Assembly (NCBI GenBank): GCA_022113835.1
Contig: JAILWY010000001.1
Coordinates: 13,942,501-14,006,500, forward strand
Direction: 5' to 3'
DNA from: Atopsyche davidsoni
Taxonomy: Eukaryota > Arthropoda > Insecta > Trichoptera > Hydrobiosidae
DNA length: 64,000 nt
The position numbers and the translations under genes were made by a program. How positions within the stretch are numbered: the stretch's first letter is position 1; each line of letters begins with the position of its first letter. The notes under the pieces are model-generated. The model was not told the origin of the DNA. It saw only the letters and a list, made by a program, of their open reading frames with translations, and made no database searches. Below are positions 9,954 to 20,778 of this stretch, in pieces.

Positions 9954-10220
9954 TGTTGAGGGACAAGGCATTTGATTCGTGAAGATCCATTATTATAATG
10001 ACAAAAGTAACTTTGTATTTTGTCTTCGCATTGAGTTAATTTAAATTATTTGCATTACTAGTTTCGACCCGATACCCTGCGTCATCATCAGATGCTTAAC
10101 TGAACATGAGTTTAGTTGAGCATCTGATGATGACCCAGTGTATCGGGTCGAAACTAGTAATGCAAATAATTTAAATAAACTCAATGTGAAGACAAAATAC
10201 AAAGTTACTTTTATCATTAT
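9954..10220 (-). mobile_element. Family C hammerhead-like palindrome element, copy 1
   Basis: Tail at the left (TGTTGAGGGACAAGGCATTT onward, 9954-10000), then two inverted arms of about 100 bases around a short loop near 10096-10119. Flanks match over 10 of 11 bases (AAATTTAATTT 9943-9953, AAATTGAATTT 10221-10231), a likely duplication with one change. Each arm contains GTTTCGACCC...GTCATCATCAGATGC or its mirror. The right arm gives a complete hammerhead-like fold at 10120-10163; the left arm has a mismatch in stem II. No protein frame. Confidence 0.75.
10120..10163 (+). other. Hammerhead-ribozyme-like fold (C1, right arm)
   Basis: In order: stem I strand GCAT (10120-10123), core CTGATGA (10124-10130), one extra T, stem II GACCC/GGGTC (10132-10136 with 10145-10149), GAAA (10150-10153), mini stem III C-TA-G (10154-10157), UA (10158-10159), predicted cleavage, then ATGC (10160-10163), which closes stem I with GCAT. 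The only departure from the hammerhead consensus is the extra T between the core and stem II. A one-base-pair stem III resembles the weak stem III of hammerheads reported in Penelope-like elements, which may need a dimer to cleave. Confidence 0.55.
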
Positions 10221-10299
10221 AAATTGAATTTATTGCTTGTATATAATAATACAATAGCATAAAAAAATCTGCTATAGGATATTAATTGTTTCGAGCACT

Positions 10300-10600
10300 T
10301 TAGTTTCAAATGCAGAAGTACTTCAGTATACGTCTGTACGGCTGCAGGGTGGCTTTGTGCAGGCTCCTCGGGGGACGCCGCGGCTCTATGTATTCATGGG
10401 GAGCGTCTCCCATTAGTGCAGCTTTGATGCAGCTGCGCTCTGCATGCGATGCGTCGGGAGGTAATCAACAACAATCATCACGGAATCATTCAGATTGAGA
10501 GCTTTATTGCGGCTGCAGAGAGCGAACCCCGTCTCTCATGCTCTCCAGCACGTTTGAGTGCACTTCAACGGACCACTACACGTATTCAGCATCTCCCAGT
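10300..10600. other. G+C-richer island
   Basis: CpG-containing stretch between C1 and C2 with frames at 10310-10498 and 10449-10670 that I do not recognise. No splice-site pair stands out. Confidence 0.3.
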
Positions 10601-10692
10601 AACTGTAAAAGATTTTATATTATATATGTATAATGAAAATAATATTTTTTTATTTAAATCTTCACAGTGAGTTTATTTAGAATATTGTATTG

Positions 10693-10736
10693 GCATAACT
10701 AGTTTCGACCCTATAAACCGGGTCATCATCAGATGC
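10693..10736 (-). other. Hammerhead-ribozyme-like fold (C2, left arm, minus strand)
   Basis: The mirror of the right-arm motif and intact: GCAT, CTGATGA, extra T, GACCC/GGGTC, GAAA, C-TA-G, UU, ATGC, read on the minus strand. Confidence 0.5.
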
Positions 10737-10763
10737 ATGCCTTAAACGCATCAAAGACATCAT

Positions 10764-10807
10764 GCATCTGATGATGACCCGGTTTATAGGGTCGAAACTA
10801 GTTATGC
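10764..10807 (+). other. Hammerhead-ribozyme-like fold (C2, right arm)
   Basis: GCAT (10764-10767), CTGATGA (10768-10774), extra T, stem II GACCC/GGGTC (10776-10780 with 10789-10793) closed by an 8-base loop, GAAA (10794-10797), C-TA-G, UU as the UH site, and ATGC (10804-10807) completing stem I. It has the same 44-nt layout as C1 with a different stem II loop and a different H17 base. Both arms keep the fold. Confidence 0.55.
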
Positions 10808-10924
10808 CGATACAATATTCTAAATAAACTCACTGTGAAGATTTAAATAAAAAAGTTATTATTTTCATTATATTAATGGATCTTCACCATTCAAATGCCT
10901 TTTCCCTGAACAAGTTTTTATATT

Positions 10925-11750
10925 TATAGAAAATTAATACGTACTGCTTATTCAAAAATGTACTTTATATCATCACAATATACATTATAATTAAAAAAAA
11001 CCACAATACTTAATATTTCTAAGCAGCAAGTATAAGCTTCATTTTTCAAGTATATTGAAAAATACAATAATTGCAATAACAAAGCATACTGAACTGCTTT
11101 GTTACATTTTTTTTTTATCTGATATTTTATAACGACTTACTTTTCCAAATAGAAAATAAACAAAAAAAAAATGGTTCACGGATTTAAGCAGAAATTTTAA
11201 GTACTAAAAAAAAGTTTGTATTCTATAAAAATATATACCAGAAGAAAGTTTTAATCCAGGTCAAATATTAACGCACAAGCGTGGTGTTCTTCACGGTGAA
11301 GTTGAAAGCAGTTATATGAGTTTCAGGAAGAAAATGATTAAATCAACTTTTTTCCCCCGGCTTATTCGTCTTCCGCAACCCCATGATTCCGCAGAAAGCA
11401 ATCGAGCACAGCGGTCTGCTCGTTCTGTGAACTTACTGATGCGGAGAGTTTATAAAAGGTGAATGAGGACAAATAGGAAGTGTATCGCTTTGTTCAGAGT
11501 TTTATTCGTTGCAAACATTCAACTCGGGTCATATTTAAACGCAACAGAACGAATGTTTACCTTTTCTTGTAAATATACTTTGATTCCAGGTAATCAACCT
11601 ATTATTTGCTTTTGCTTATCTTGCTTCTCTTCATGAAAAAAAACTCTTCTTTGTAGGAAAAAGGAATTCAGGTTAAACCAATTCCGCCCAAAGACATCTT
11701 TTGTGAATTTTCTTGAAACTTTTAACTAATAACAAAAATATATATATATT
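10925..11750. other. Unannotated DNA
   Basis: A+T-rich with a modest composition rise around 11330-11480. No frame, repeat or motif recognised. Confidence 0.4.
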
Positions 11751-11754
11751 GGCA

Positions 11755-11970
11755 ATCCAATCGAAACAGGAACGAAAGTCTTCCGCAAATTGCGTTTTGT
11801 TGGTACAAAAGTTGACATGTTGAGAGCTCAAAAAAAAAATTTGTATACACTACTGAAAAATAAAGCGCAACAATGACGCTTCACAATGAAGTTAAATAAA
11901 GTATAGCAAATGCGATTCAATACTAGTAACGCCATCTCTTAGAAATTCCTTAAAATTAATGCATACTACT
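11755..11970 (-). mobile_element. mariner fragment (5' end of the transposase side)
   Basis: Shares about 200 bases with the right end of the mariner at 7106-8314, including CGCAAATTGCGTTTTGTTGG and the transposase start codon context GACATGTTGAGAGC. It lacks the transposase body and has a decayed inverted repeat (TTAATGCATACTAC). It comes from a second, deleted mariner copy. Confidence 0.75.
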
Positions 11971-14900
11971 AATATATATATATATTCTATAAATATTGGT
12001 AGGGCTGTGAAGTAACTCCCCTAATATTATATCATTTCGTCGTTTTGTTTTCTTTGTATCATTATATTTTTTTTGTATCAAAATTATCTTCTTGATGTTT
12101 AATATATATCACGTTGTTTTTGGAATATTCTAAGACGAAATTTTGTACATTTTTTGTTTACTTTGTGGCCAATGTACTTCAGTGTTTGAGGTGTATTAAT
12201 AAATTCTCTCTTTTCACCGCCTTAGGAGACTTGACTCCTAAGAAGATCTATGGTATTTGAAATGAAATTATTCTACCAAAACAGGTTATGCTGTGTTAAC
12301 AAAGCCACATTCTTTTTTTTGAGATTTATAGTTTAAAAAAACTTTTTATCGCAGTGGTTCATCAAGAAACAGGTCAATTTATAACGGGGGAGTTTTTTGA
12401 GTTGGAAAAGATTAAGGCTCTCTCTTAGACAGATTCAGAGCTACGAAACGTTCAAGGCTCCGTAGAGTCTCACCTACTTTAAGTGTGGAAGTAATACATT
12501 TTGGACTGTGCGCTTCGCACTAAAAGCAACTGCTCAAGTCATGCTGGGAATATTTATCACTTTAATATTTTTTCATATTATCTTTTTCATACATGAACAT
12601 GTTTCACTCCGACAACATAATTTATAACCATTATTATGCTTTCACGGTTCTCAACACACACTGCCAAGGAAGCAGTACGTATAGTACAGTAATTACAATG
12701 AAACATCAGCAATTTAATAAAGGCCAACTGAAAGCATTCCAGCACTCGAAATTGTTCGCAGCCGGTAGATAAATTACCAGGCATTTTCACGTGAAAATAT
12801 TATGCCAGTTTTCTTATTTTTACAGTTCCAACGCGCTTCGCCTCAACTATATATAGGTATTTTTGTATCTTTTAACTGAATTTTTTAGAGCATGTTTCTG
12901 AGTCTTTTTTCTGAAAATTTAATACATTATGTAAGTAATCGGTTTACATATTAATGAAATTCTCAAAAAAAATGTTTGTTTAAGAACCAGGAAGAATCAA
13001 ACCCACAATATCTGACTATCGCGGCTTGGCATCATGTGATGTATGTATGTTTCAAACACTGCAACTCTATGTTAGTAAAAATTGAAATCCTTCAACACAA
13101 TTTGTGTAACCAATGTGACTAGTTGTTAATCAATATTTTATGACTTGTCATCATTTTGAAATCTTATAAATTCCAAGTGACCTTATTTATTTAAACCAAG
13201 TTTAACCGATGATTAATGGCAATGACATAGATAACTGTATTGTAAATTTGGTTGGCATCTTTGCTACATAAAATAATAGTTTGAATTAATTTGTACTTTA
13301 AATTCCCATGGTTAGGTTGAGATGGTATTTTACTAACATCAGCATCTTCTAAAACAATTGCTTTGAGCGAAATTTCCAAAAGGGCTTAAAGTATTTCAAA
13401 TACTAATGAAATTGCACGGATTCCGAGAAACTGAACTCTAGCACAGAGTACAAATTTCTAAATACATAACGTTTAGTAGATCAACTCCTATAGATTATAT
13501 GAAGCAAGTCGTAATATCTTCATAATAAGTTTTACTCGATGATGAAGTTACTTGAACTCCGAAAGCGAAAAATGGATTACTTTTTATAAATGAAATAATT
13601 TTTTCAACGAACGAGTCAACTAACTTTTAAATGCTTGAGTTAAAATAAACCCAATAACTGCAATCATAGTGTTTCAATTTGAGGAGATTAAATTAGTTAA
13701 TTTATTAAGTGTAATGATCTTGAAATAGATACGTTTATGAAACAAATGTTACTTAAAAGTAAAAATAAAAAGTAATGGAATCGACTATATATTTTTTATT
13801 CGAATGCAAATAAACAAAATGAATTGATTATTCCCATCACTAGTCTAACTGCGGCCAAAGTTTTGATGAGCAATATACGAGATAGCGTGAATCTCGAGCA
13901 AACATAAACATTCAAGATAACTTGTATTTGGTTTGACTTGGAAATTAATACTGGGAATGTGGCCCGCGCTACATATTGAATTTAATCACTGATACATGAA
14001 ACTAGCTGGAGGTGATGATTTAAGTAAGGCAAAATAAACATTTTCCTAAACCATACTGTACTTTTATATATTGTTTTAAATTTAAATTTATTTTCAAAAC
14101 TTAATTAAGAAAGTTACAAGGCTTTTTGATCTCTATTTAAAACTCTTTAAAATATGAAAATACAAAGTTCATAGCCACAGAAATACACAACAAATTCAGT
14201 CAAATCAAGAAACATCTAAAGGGAGAGTCATCTATGAGTCGTTTTATTTCTTTATTTTGAAGATATTTTATTTTTTCACTAGAATTTGAACGCCAGATAG
14301 CATAATCACTAAACAAAGATATAGTATTATATATATATATATATATTCATATATAAAAGTTACTTGTATGTTTATTAAATTTATCTCTCAAATATTGTGA
14401 GCATATGGAATTTTTTATTCAACAGAAATCATTTGGTACATTAATCCTAATTTAGATTCAGGATGATTTGATTGTAATTAAATTAAATTGTAATAGAATT
14501 GAGTTGTATGGCCAAACAATATGCAATCAAATACGTCGATTGAATAATAAATTCAAAACATTATTATATTTTGCGCTTCGTGCTGTCATTTGAAGCTCTG
14601 TCCTAACGATTTGTTTTTCATTAACCAGTAACTAGTTCATTTTATTCAATGTGGAGTTTGTACGCATTTTAACTGACTGATTTATATAACGTACAACTTA
14701 TTAAATAGTTGATTTGTAAGAAATTAAAATTGATCGAACGTGTTTAAGTCCAATATACCACGAATTTAAATAAAAAACATGTTTTGTTTTCTTATCCATG
14801 AAACTCTGTATAAAATACTTTTTACTATAAACATAGTTTTTATGATTAACGAAATACGATTTTTCGAAATTTTTCTGCTCCTGGTATTCTGTCTAATATT

Positions 14901-15325
14901 ATTTTTTATTATGTTACCTCCATGAAAATCACGGCACACAACACGGAAAAAGAAAGGGTGAAGTTACTTAAAATGGTAATTCGGGCCATACATTCTCCCT
15001 AACGAGCCTCTTACTCCTACTCCATGTGCTCGAGCACGAAAAATAAACGTAATCATTTATCACTAATATAAGTGAAAACAATATATGGTCTTATTATAAA
15101 AAAAATGTACATTTAGTGCTTTTATGCTGAAAATATAGCAAATGTTCGGTTTATTTATATGCAATATGAACCTGAAAAATATTATCTAACAAGACATAAA
15201 TTAGAATACATTTTTAACGTTTTTTAAACTGTGATCATAAAATACAGATTTGATCATTTTTTTTATCAAACATTGTAAACATTCGATATATACAATTAAT
15301 TGTTATATAAAATGTATGTTTTTTA
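11971..15325. other. Long A+T-rich stretch, nothing recognised
   Basis: About 3.3 kb without a credible exon, palindrome or match to the families in this window. A short TA microsatellite lies at about 14329-14346. Frames at 12587-12790 and 13191-13379 look random. Confidence 0.5.
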
Positions 15326-15329
15326 ACAA

Positions 15330-15810
15330 CTGACTAGCGCCTTTTAGGCTCGAAGCGATAACGAAAAACAACCATACAAAATTAAAATGTCCGGGTAATT
15401 TGAAATAAGCTTTAATCGGTACGTTTGCGTCATTCTAGGTATCATTTGAATGTGTTATTAAATCTAATGCCATCAACTTGTTGCAGAATATTGTATAGCG
15501 CTTAGCGGATACAGGGGGCTTCTAGGCCCGGGGCGATAACAAAAAACGTTTCTTTCCTACGATTAGTCGCAAACATTCCATTTTACGGCAGCCTCCCCGG
15601 CCAGCGAGCAGAGCAATAAAAATGGAGAGCACCCTCCCAGGCCTCGCGTTACAATAAAGGTGACACCCGACATACCGAAACACGGGCGAGATCAAAGGGG
15701 CAAGGCAGCCGCCCTCTCGCTCTGGTGCAGCGCTCCCCAACATCTGGTCCGCGGCCCGCAGTGAGCTCAAGCGAGGTTTTATCATGAAAAAAATACACCA
15801 CATTCTCATG
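15330..15810. other. G+C-rich island with an internal near-duplication
   Basis: The block TTTTAGGCTCGAAGCGATAACGAAAAAC at about 15340-15368 recurs in altered form at about 15517-15548, with GCGATAAC and an A run conserved. A frame on the minus strand (15522-15809) is unrecognised. Candidate regulatory island. Confidence 0.3.
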
Positions 15811-16031
15811 ACAACACTGCAAAATTTATTTTAAATTTTAAATAAATTATGCACTATATCGTTTTTAAATAAAATCAAATAATTGATATCAAGATTCATT
15901 AAGCTATGCTTAAAATGCGGTGTGTGTTCTTGCGTGCAGGTTGTAGGGCTTATTGGATTTCTCTCTGAGTAGAAGAATAAGGTAATTTTATATATCGTGG
16001 TTATAGATTTAAAGTAGTTGAGAAATAATAT

Positions 16032-16343
16032 TATATTTTTGAGTAAATTACTTGAGTGATTTTCCACATTTTCGTTTTTATTAGTGACCGGTTTCGCCAA
16101 CCTTTCGCGTTGGCATTATCAAACAGAAACTCTGTGGAAAATGTGTAAAATTACTCAAGTACTCTCTTCTCACAAGTCACGATGATATTTTCTGAGAGTT
16201 TTCTTTAATCGTTTTCAATGTCTGAAAAAATGTGCTTAATCACATAAACATACTAATACCTGCATGGGTAAATAAAAACGCATTCTGATTGACATTAATC
16301 TAACTTAATACAAGTACTCTCTGTCAAAAATATTGAATTTCTT
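16032..16343 (+). mobile_element. Family B palindrome element, copy 2, carrying a nested family A fragment
   Basis: The left arm (16032-16125) contains the B core in the orientation GACCGGTTTCGCCAACC. The second arm is reduced to about 16130-16165, and the tail (TCTGTCAAAAATATTGAATT) is at the right end. A 9-base repeat AAATAATAT flanks it (16023-16031 and 16344-16352). The arm-tail junction is shortened relative to B1. A family A fragment inserted at 16168 splits the tail. Confidence 0.65.
16168..16310 (+). mobile_element. Family A fragment, 5'-truncated, inserted in B2
   Basis: Flanked by an exact 12-base repeat CAAGTACTCTCT (16156-16167 and 16311-16322) that belongs to the B2 tail, which fixes both borders. 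It contains only the last part of the sense arm (from the end of the tRNA-like domain) and the full-length tail, including ACCTGCATGGGT. Loss of the 5' side with the tail kept is what target-primed reverse transcription from the 3' end produces. Confidence 0.8.
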
Positions 16344-16359
16344 AAATAATATAATGACT

Positions 16360-17740
16360 AATAAAATGTTTTAAGAAAAACGTCAAGTGATATTTAATAC
16401 AGCGTTTTCGTGCGCTCTGCCTAGACAGGAAAGAAAAATAATCTTTCTTCTTATCCAGAAGATAAAAAACACGAAAGACGTCATTTTAAATTACCAGTGG
16501 CAATATAACCCAGTAAAATACTACATACTATTAAATAACACACGGAATAGTATTTAATATTTTTAATTATTCACGAATGTTACTCGATGTACATAAAAAA
16601 ATCGAATTTATATGATTATGAGTGGGTTATATGTCTTTTTTTTGTTATGTTGAAATTAAAAAAAATGATTGTTGTAAACGTATTGTCTTATCATACTCTA
16701 AAGAAAATAAATCATTGCTTTACTTCCTTTATATGGATAAAGCACAATTGCAAATATTTCAGAGAGATACCGAGTAAACTTTATAGCGGATTGTTAACAT
16801 GTAAATAGTTTTTATTTATATATTATGAATTGAAAACAGTTTCAGTCTACGTCATAAAAATTGAAGGTAGTTTTTGGGATGTTTAACAACTGGAAATGAA
16901 TTTTTAACGGAAAATGCATCAAATACTTTATTTAACTGCCATTTGCTTTGACTTTGAATATATTTGGTGACTAATTTTGATGTCTCGGACTCAAATCTGA
17001 GTCAAACAATATATATGCATACAATGCGGTGTGCAATTCTACGCACAGGTTGTGGGGCTTACATGTTGTGGTTTAGGTGGTAGTTACGTGGATTTATCTA
17101 ATGTTACTAAGAAAAAAAAAACATTAAATGTTTTACTGTGATATCTCTTTAGAAAACCAGAATAAAATGCTAAAACATGTTAAGAAGAACAATGCCACAG
17201 TTGCCTGTTTTTACATTGATCTGCTCACTTGTCAGCTTTCTCTTCATGCGATCTCGTATTCTTTAAGAAAAAGACGGTACGCAATTTTATCGTTCAGATT
17301 ATCTATGCTTGGGTGCCTATAAAATCTCTTGTATCTTAAAAAAATGAAATTGAATAACTTTGACGAAGGTTAACACACTTTTAAAGCGGTCGACGGCGTG
17401 AAAAGTTTCACAGCCACTGCCCTAGTTTATGAAGGCCGGTGAAGTTGAACGCTGTCGGCTGTCTGGGGGTTTCGTGTTTTCATAATAAGCTCTGCGTACC
17501 TGCGCCGCAAGGGCGAGAATCGCATGAACGGAGCGCTGCGTAATATCGGACATGACGGAATTCGTAATTTTAAAATGCGCTTTGATGCCAAAGCCTTGTT
17601 AAAATTGCAAGGGGTCAGTTATTTATTTACTTATTTGTCATTTTTAGCGTTATAAAAATTGTAAAACACATTTGATACGACAAAAAATTCATAAACAGCT
17701 CAAACAGCACGTAGACTTAGATTTTATATTTTGCAAATGG
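16360..17740. other. Mostly A+T-rich DNA with a small island
   Basis: Nothing coding recognised. About 17380-17600 is richer in G+C and CpG. The frames at 16587-16808 and 17128-17322 look random. Confidence 0.4.
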
Positions 17741-17753
17741 GTCGTTTTAATAT

Positions 17754-18258
17754 CATTACTAATATGATTAGGCACATTAGTTCGCACATAGAAGATGATT
17801 AAAGAAATTCTCTGAAAAATATCATTGTGATTTGTGTGGGATTTGAACCCACATGCCCTGGCTTACATGGCCGTTACACATCACATCCGTTAATCGAGAA
17901 TTTTTAACAATCATATGAACCAATGTGCCCAGGCCAACCAATATTTAGTGATTTCCAAGCACTGGACTTTTTAAACAAAGTAACAAGTGAAGCGATTTTA
18001 ATCCCATCTAGATATTATTTTTTAAATCTATTGATTTAACGGATGTGATTCGTTAGTACAAGGGTCAGTACACCGGCCATGTAAGCCAGGGGATGTGGGA
18101 TCAAATCCCATACAAATCACGATGATATTTTTCTGAGAATTTCTTTAATCATCTTCCATGTGTGAACTAATGTGCCTAATCATATTAGTAAATATAATAA
18201 AACCCGTAATGGGTAATAAAAACGCATCTGATTGACGTTCAATCCAAAAAATAGACAT
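17754..18258 (+). mobile_element. Family A tRNA-palindrome element, most complete copy
   Basis: Flanked by an exact 11-base repeat CGTTTTAATAT (17743-17753 and 18259-18269), so the borders are certain. In order: left arm from ATTACTAATATGATTAGGC (17755) with an inverted tRNA-like domain partly deleted (about 17830-17888); a loop of roughly 150 bases; the right arm with a complete 76-nt tRNA-like domain (18045-18120); the mirror of the left arm end (to about 18190); and a one-sided tail (18191-18258) with the hairpin ACCCGTAATGGGT and the end AATAGACAT. No frame is shared with other copies, so it is non-autonomous. Confidence 0.88.
18045..18120 (+). other. tRNA-like domain, 76 nt
   Basis: GTGATTC/AAATCAC acceptor pairing, D region GTTAGTACAAGGGTCAGTAC, anticodon-arm region CCGGC-CATGTAA-GCCAG, T stem ATGGG-type with GGATCAAATCC as B box. 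Overall size and A/B box spacing suit a type 2 RNA polymerase III promoter. It is a module of the element, not a host tRNA gene. Confidence 0.65.
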
Positions 18259-18269
18259 CGTTTTAATAT

Positions 18270-19270
18270 GATAAACGTGAAATCTTGATCAAAGCAACAT
18301 GAAAATGAAAATTTAAAATAAAAAAAATAATATTATCACGTATAGTTTTTTTTATTGAAAAATCGATCAAGAGACAATGAATATAATTTATTAAATCTAT
18401 AGCCTCTACGGTTTAATGTAGTATCGAGTTCCTTATAAAGAAAAAAATATGTATTTGGAGATGTTGTCGAATGAATAGCGGAAAGTCGATAGTGACTGGC
18501 GATGATAAACATAATGATAGACTAATAAATAGAAAATTATGTAAGAACTATTTTTGGAAAAATCGTCAAATATATAATGAAGAGTAATTCATGTCAAATT
18601 TGACACGGGGTAATTGTAGTACAGCATATATATAGCTATCAATACTTTGTATCGCAACATTAGTTTTTCTCACAAAGCCTGATTATGTATAATAACTTGT
18701 TCTTTCATCAAAATATGATTATGCGTCATAATAAGCTTTGATAAAGCTCCGGCCATTGTGTCGCCGCACAATGGTCTCGGTATAAGTAAAAATCTCGACT
18801 ATGAACTTATTCGAAAAGCTCTGAATCCAATTTTCTGAAGATAAAGAAATGGAATTGCACGAGCTGGATAGGCCAGTGTAACGTTAATCTATTATGACTA
18901 AGTGACATAGATAAATACAGCCTCATTCGTATCGTATTACAATACACGCAGGAGCGACATATTGATAAATATCACATTTCTTAAGAATGTTTTGTCTACC
19001 CAGTGAGCTACTTAATAGTACTCATATTAGCTAGTAGCTTTAATATTGATAAAAATTATTTCAAACAGTTTAATGTCTATCTCTTTATTTTCAAAATCAT
19101 TTTTCATACACCACGACGCTGCATACACTTCAAAATAATAATTTAATTTTAACAAAAATTTTACAAGTAATAATTAATAAAATATGTAAATCAAATATCT
19201 TTACGCCTAACACCATTAAGGCTCCATCTTTTCTGTTACTTTTTTTAAAAATATTCTTATGTTTATAATT
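18270..19270. other. A+T-rich DNA, nothing recognised
   Basis: No frame, repeat or palindrome of note. Confidence 0.5.
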
Positions 19271-19273
19271 GTG

Positions 19274-19330
19274 CTTTCAAGGTTTTTGAGACTCTTAGAT
19301 GATATCTAAAAGTCTCAAAAACCTTGAAAG
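19274..19330. repeat. Perfect short hairpin, 57 bases
   Basis: Twenty bases starting CTTTCAAGG (19274-19293) are repeated exactly inverted at 19311-19330. Inside, TTAGAT (19295-19300) pairs with ATCTAA (19304-19309) across the 3-base loop GAT, leaving one C/A mismatch. This amounts to one nearly continuous 27-base stem. No copy of it was seen elsewhere in the window. It could be a microRNA-like or siRNA-producing hairpin, or the result of a replication fold-back. Confidence 0.6.
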
Positions 19331-20766
19331 TCTTGTCATAATTTATTGTTAATAATAAAACTTATATTTATCACAAAGAGTACCTGTAAAATTGAAACCA
19401 TCTTTGCATTTTATTATTACGAAACACAACATAAATATTCTAAGTATTTTATAATAGATACGATTTTAATATACAAAAAAACATCACGATAAATTTTATA
19501 CCATATAAAATATAAAAACATGTTTTTTATTGAACTTTCTTTATAATGGCTAACATTTTCGTGGCTTTAAATATTTTTTTACATTTCAGAACAAACATAA
19601 GCTCGAAAAATTCCGATAAAATATCCAAACAACCATTATTAACTAAATTATAAAAAAATCTATTGAATAAACTTGTGAAAGGCTGTTTTCTTGCTCGGTC
19701 TAGAACCCTCATACAATATACAAAAGTTCCTGCCTACATTGACTTTCCCTCGCGATAAACATGTCGATATCCGAGGCAATTCTATTGAACAGGGCGATCA
19801 ATCTCGACAGGCTTGACCAACGGCATTTTCAAAATAGCCCTCTGCTACTTTATATTCTCGCTGTCACATAGAAAATAACAAAAACATACAAAGAGATTAC
19901 TTCTATACTATCGCATCACAACGATACCCAGTGATGAATACAAGTTAACTGAAGCCTTCCACACACGCTGTGATACAACCGACAAATAAATGCTAACTAG
20001 CCGATAGTATTCTCTTTTGTGATATTCAATAAACTAAACCATAAAAAATACCCCAAATAAATAAATCGCTGCGCATGTAGCCGACTTTCAACTTTAAAAT
20101 GGTAACTAGCTAATAGCACCCATATTTGCGAAATTTGTTGAGCAAAGCCATAAAAAAAACACCCAAAGTGTAAAGACGCTATTATCTACTATAATTGCAA
20201 GTTCTATCAATGCGTATAACAGGGATTTTATATAAATAAGCATTTTTTTCCCTCATAAGCAAGAACTATTTATAAAAAGTCTAATGTTTATATGAGTAAT
20301 TATTTTTAAATGCTATTTATAAAATTATTTTTTAATAGATGTTCGTTATCAACATAATGCGAGAATTGTTAATTAAATTACACTCCATATATAAGACTAA
20401 TATATTAATTAAAAAATAAATTAAATATCATTTTTTTATTACCAGGCCATTTATATTAACTTTTTTATAATAAAATAATAATATAATAAATAATACTTTC
20501 AAAAAAGAGCTCACACAATAACGTAGTTTTTTTTATTAAAATGTAATCACAAATCATATCAAAATAATCAATAAGCATATAGCAGTAATAGTCAATTTTA
20601 TTTGAAAACACAAAGTAAATAGTACGAACTATACAAATAATTATATCACACAAAATGAACCATTAGTTACGAGAATTAATAAATTCACTCATCAAGCCTG
20701 TGAAAAGTTTGGTTGGTAAAATTAAATATATTTTCTAATGAGTGGTTACACATATGCATACTTGTC
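19331..20766. other. A+T-rich DNA, nothing recognised
   Basis: Very A+T-rich, with a somewhat less biased stretch at 19720-20200. No coding or repeat assignment. Confidence 0.5.
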
Positions 20767-20778
20767 AATATATTATAT

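Larger units (their letters stand above)
10622..10915 (+). mobile_element. Family C hammerhead-like palindrome element, copy 2 (best arms)
   Basis: Nearly perfect inverted arms (about 10622-10740 and 10755-10875) around a loop of roughly 15-25 bases. A one-sided tail follows at the right (10876-10915). Read from the minus strand that tail starts GTTCAGGGAAAAGGCATTTG and is homologous to the tails of C1, C3 and C4. A 9-base repeat TTTTATATT flanks it (10613-10621 and 10916-10924); A+T richness makes the exact limit uncertain. Both arms hold an intact hammerhead-like fold, one on each strand. Confidence 0.75.

Noticed and set aside
10045..10215. CRISPR-like repeat array from the recurring CATCATCAG segments
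   Set aside because: The repeats are inverted arms of single elements with tails and target duplications, not spaced direct repeats, and the DNA is eukaryotic.
14329..14346. TA microsatellites (also 61661-61680) as features of interest
   Set aside because: Simple repeats expected in A+T-rich DNA.
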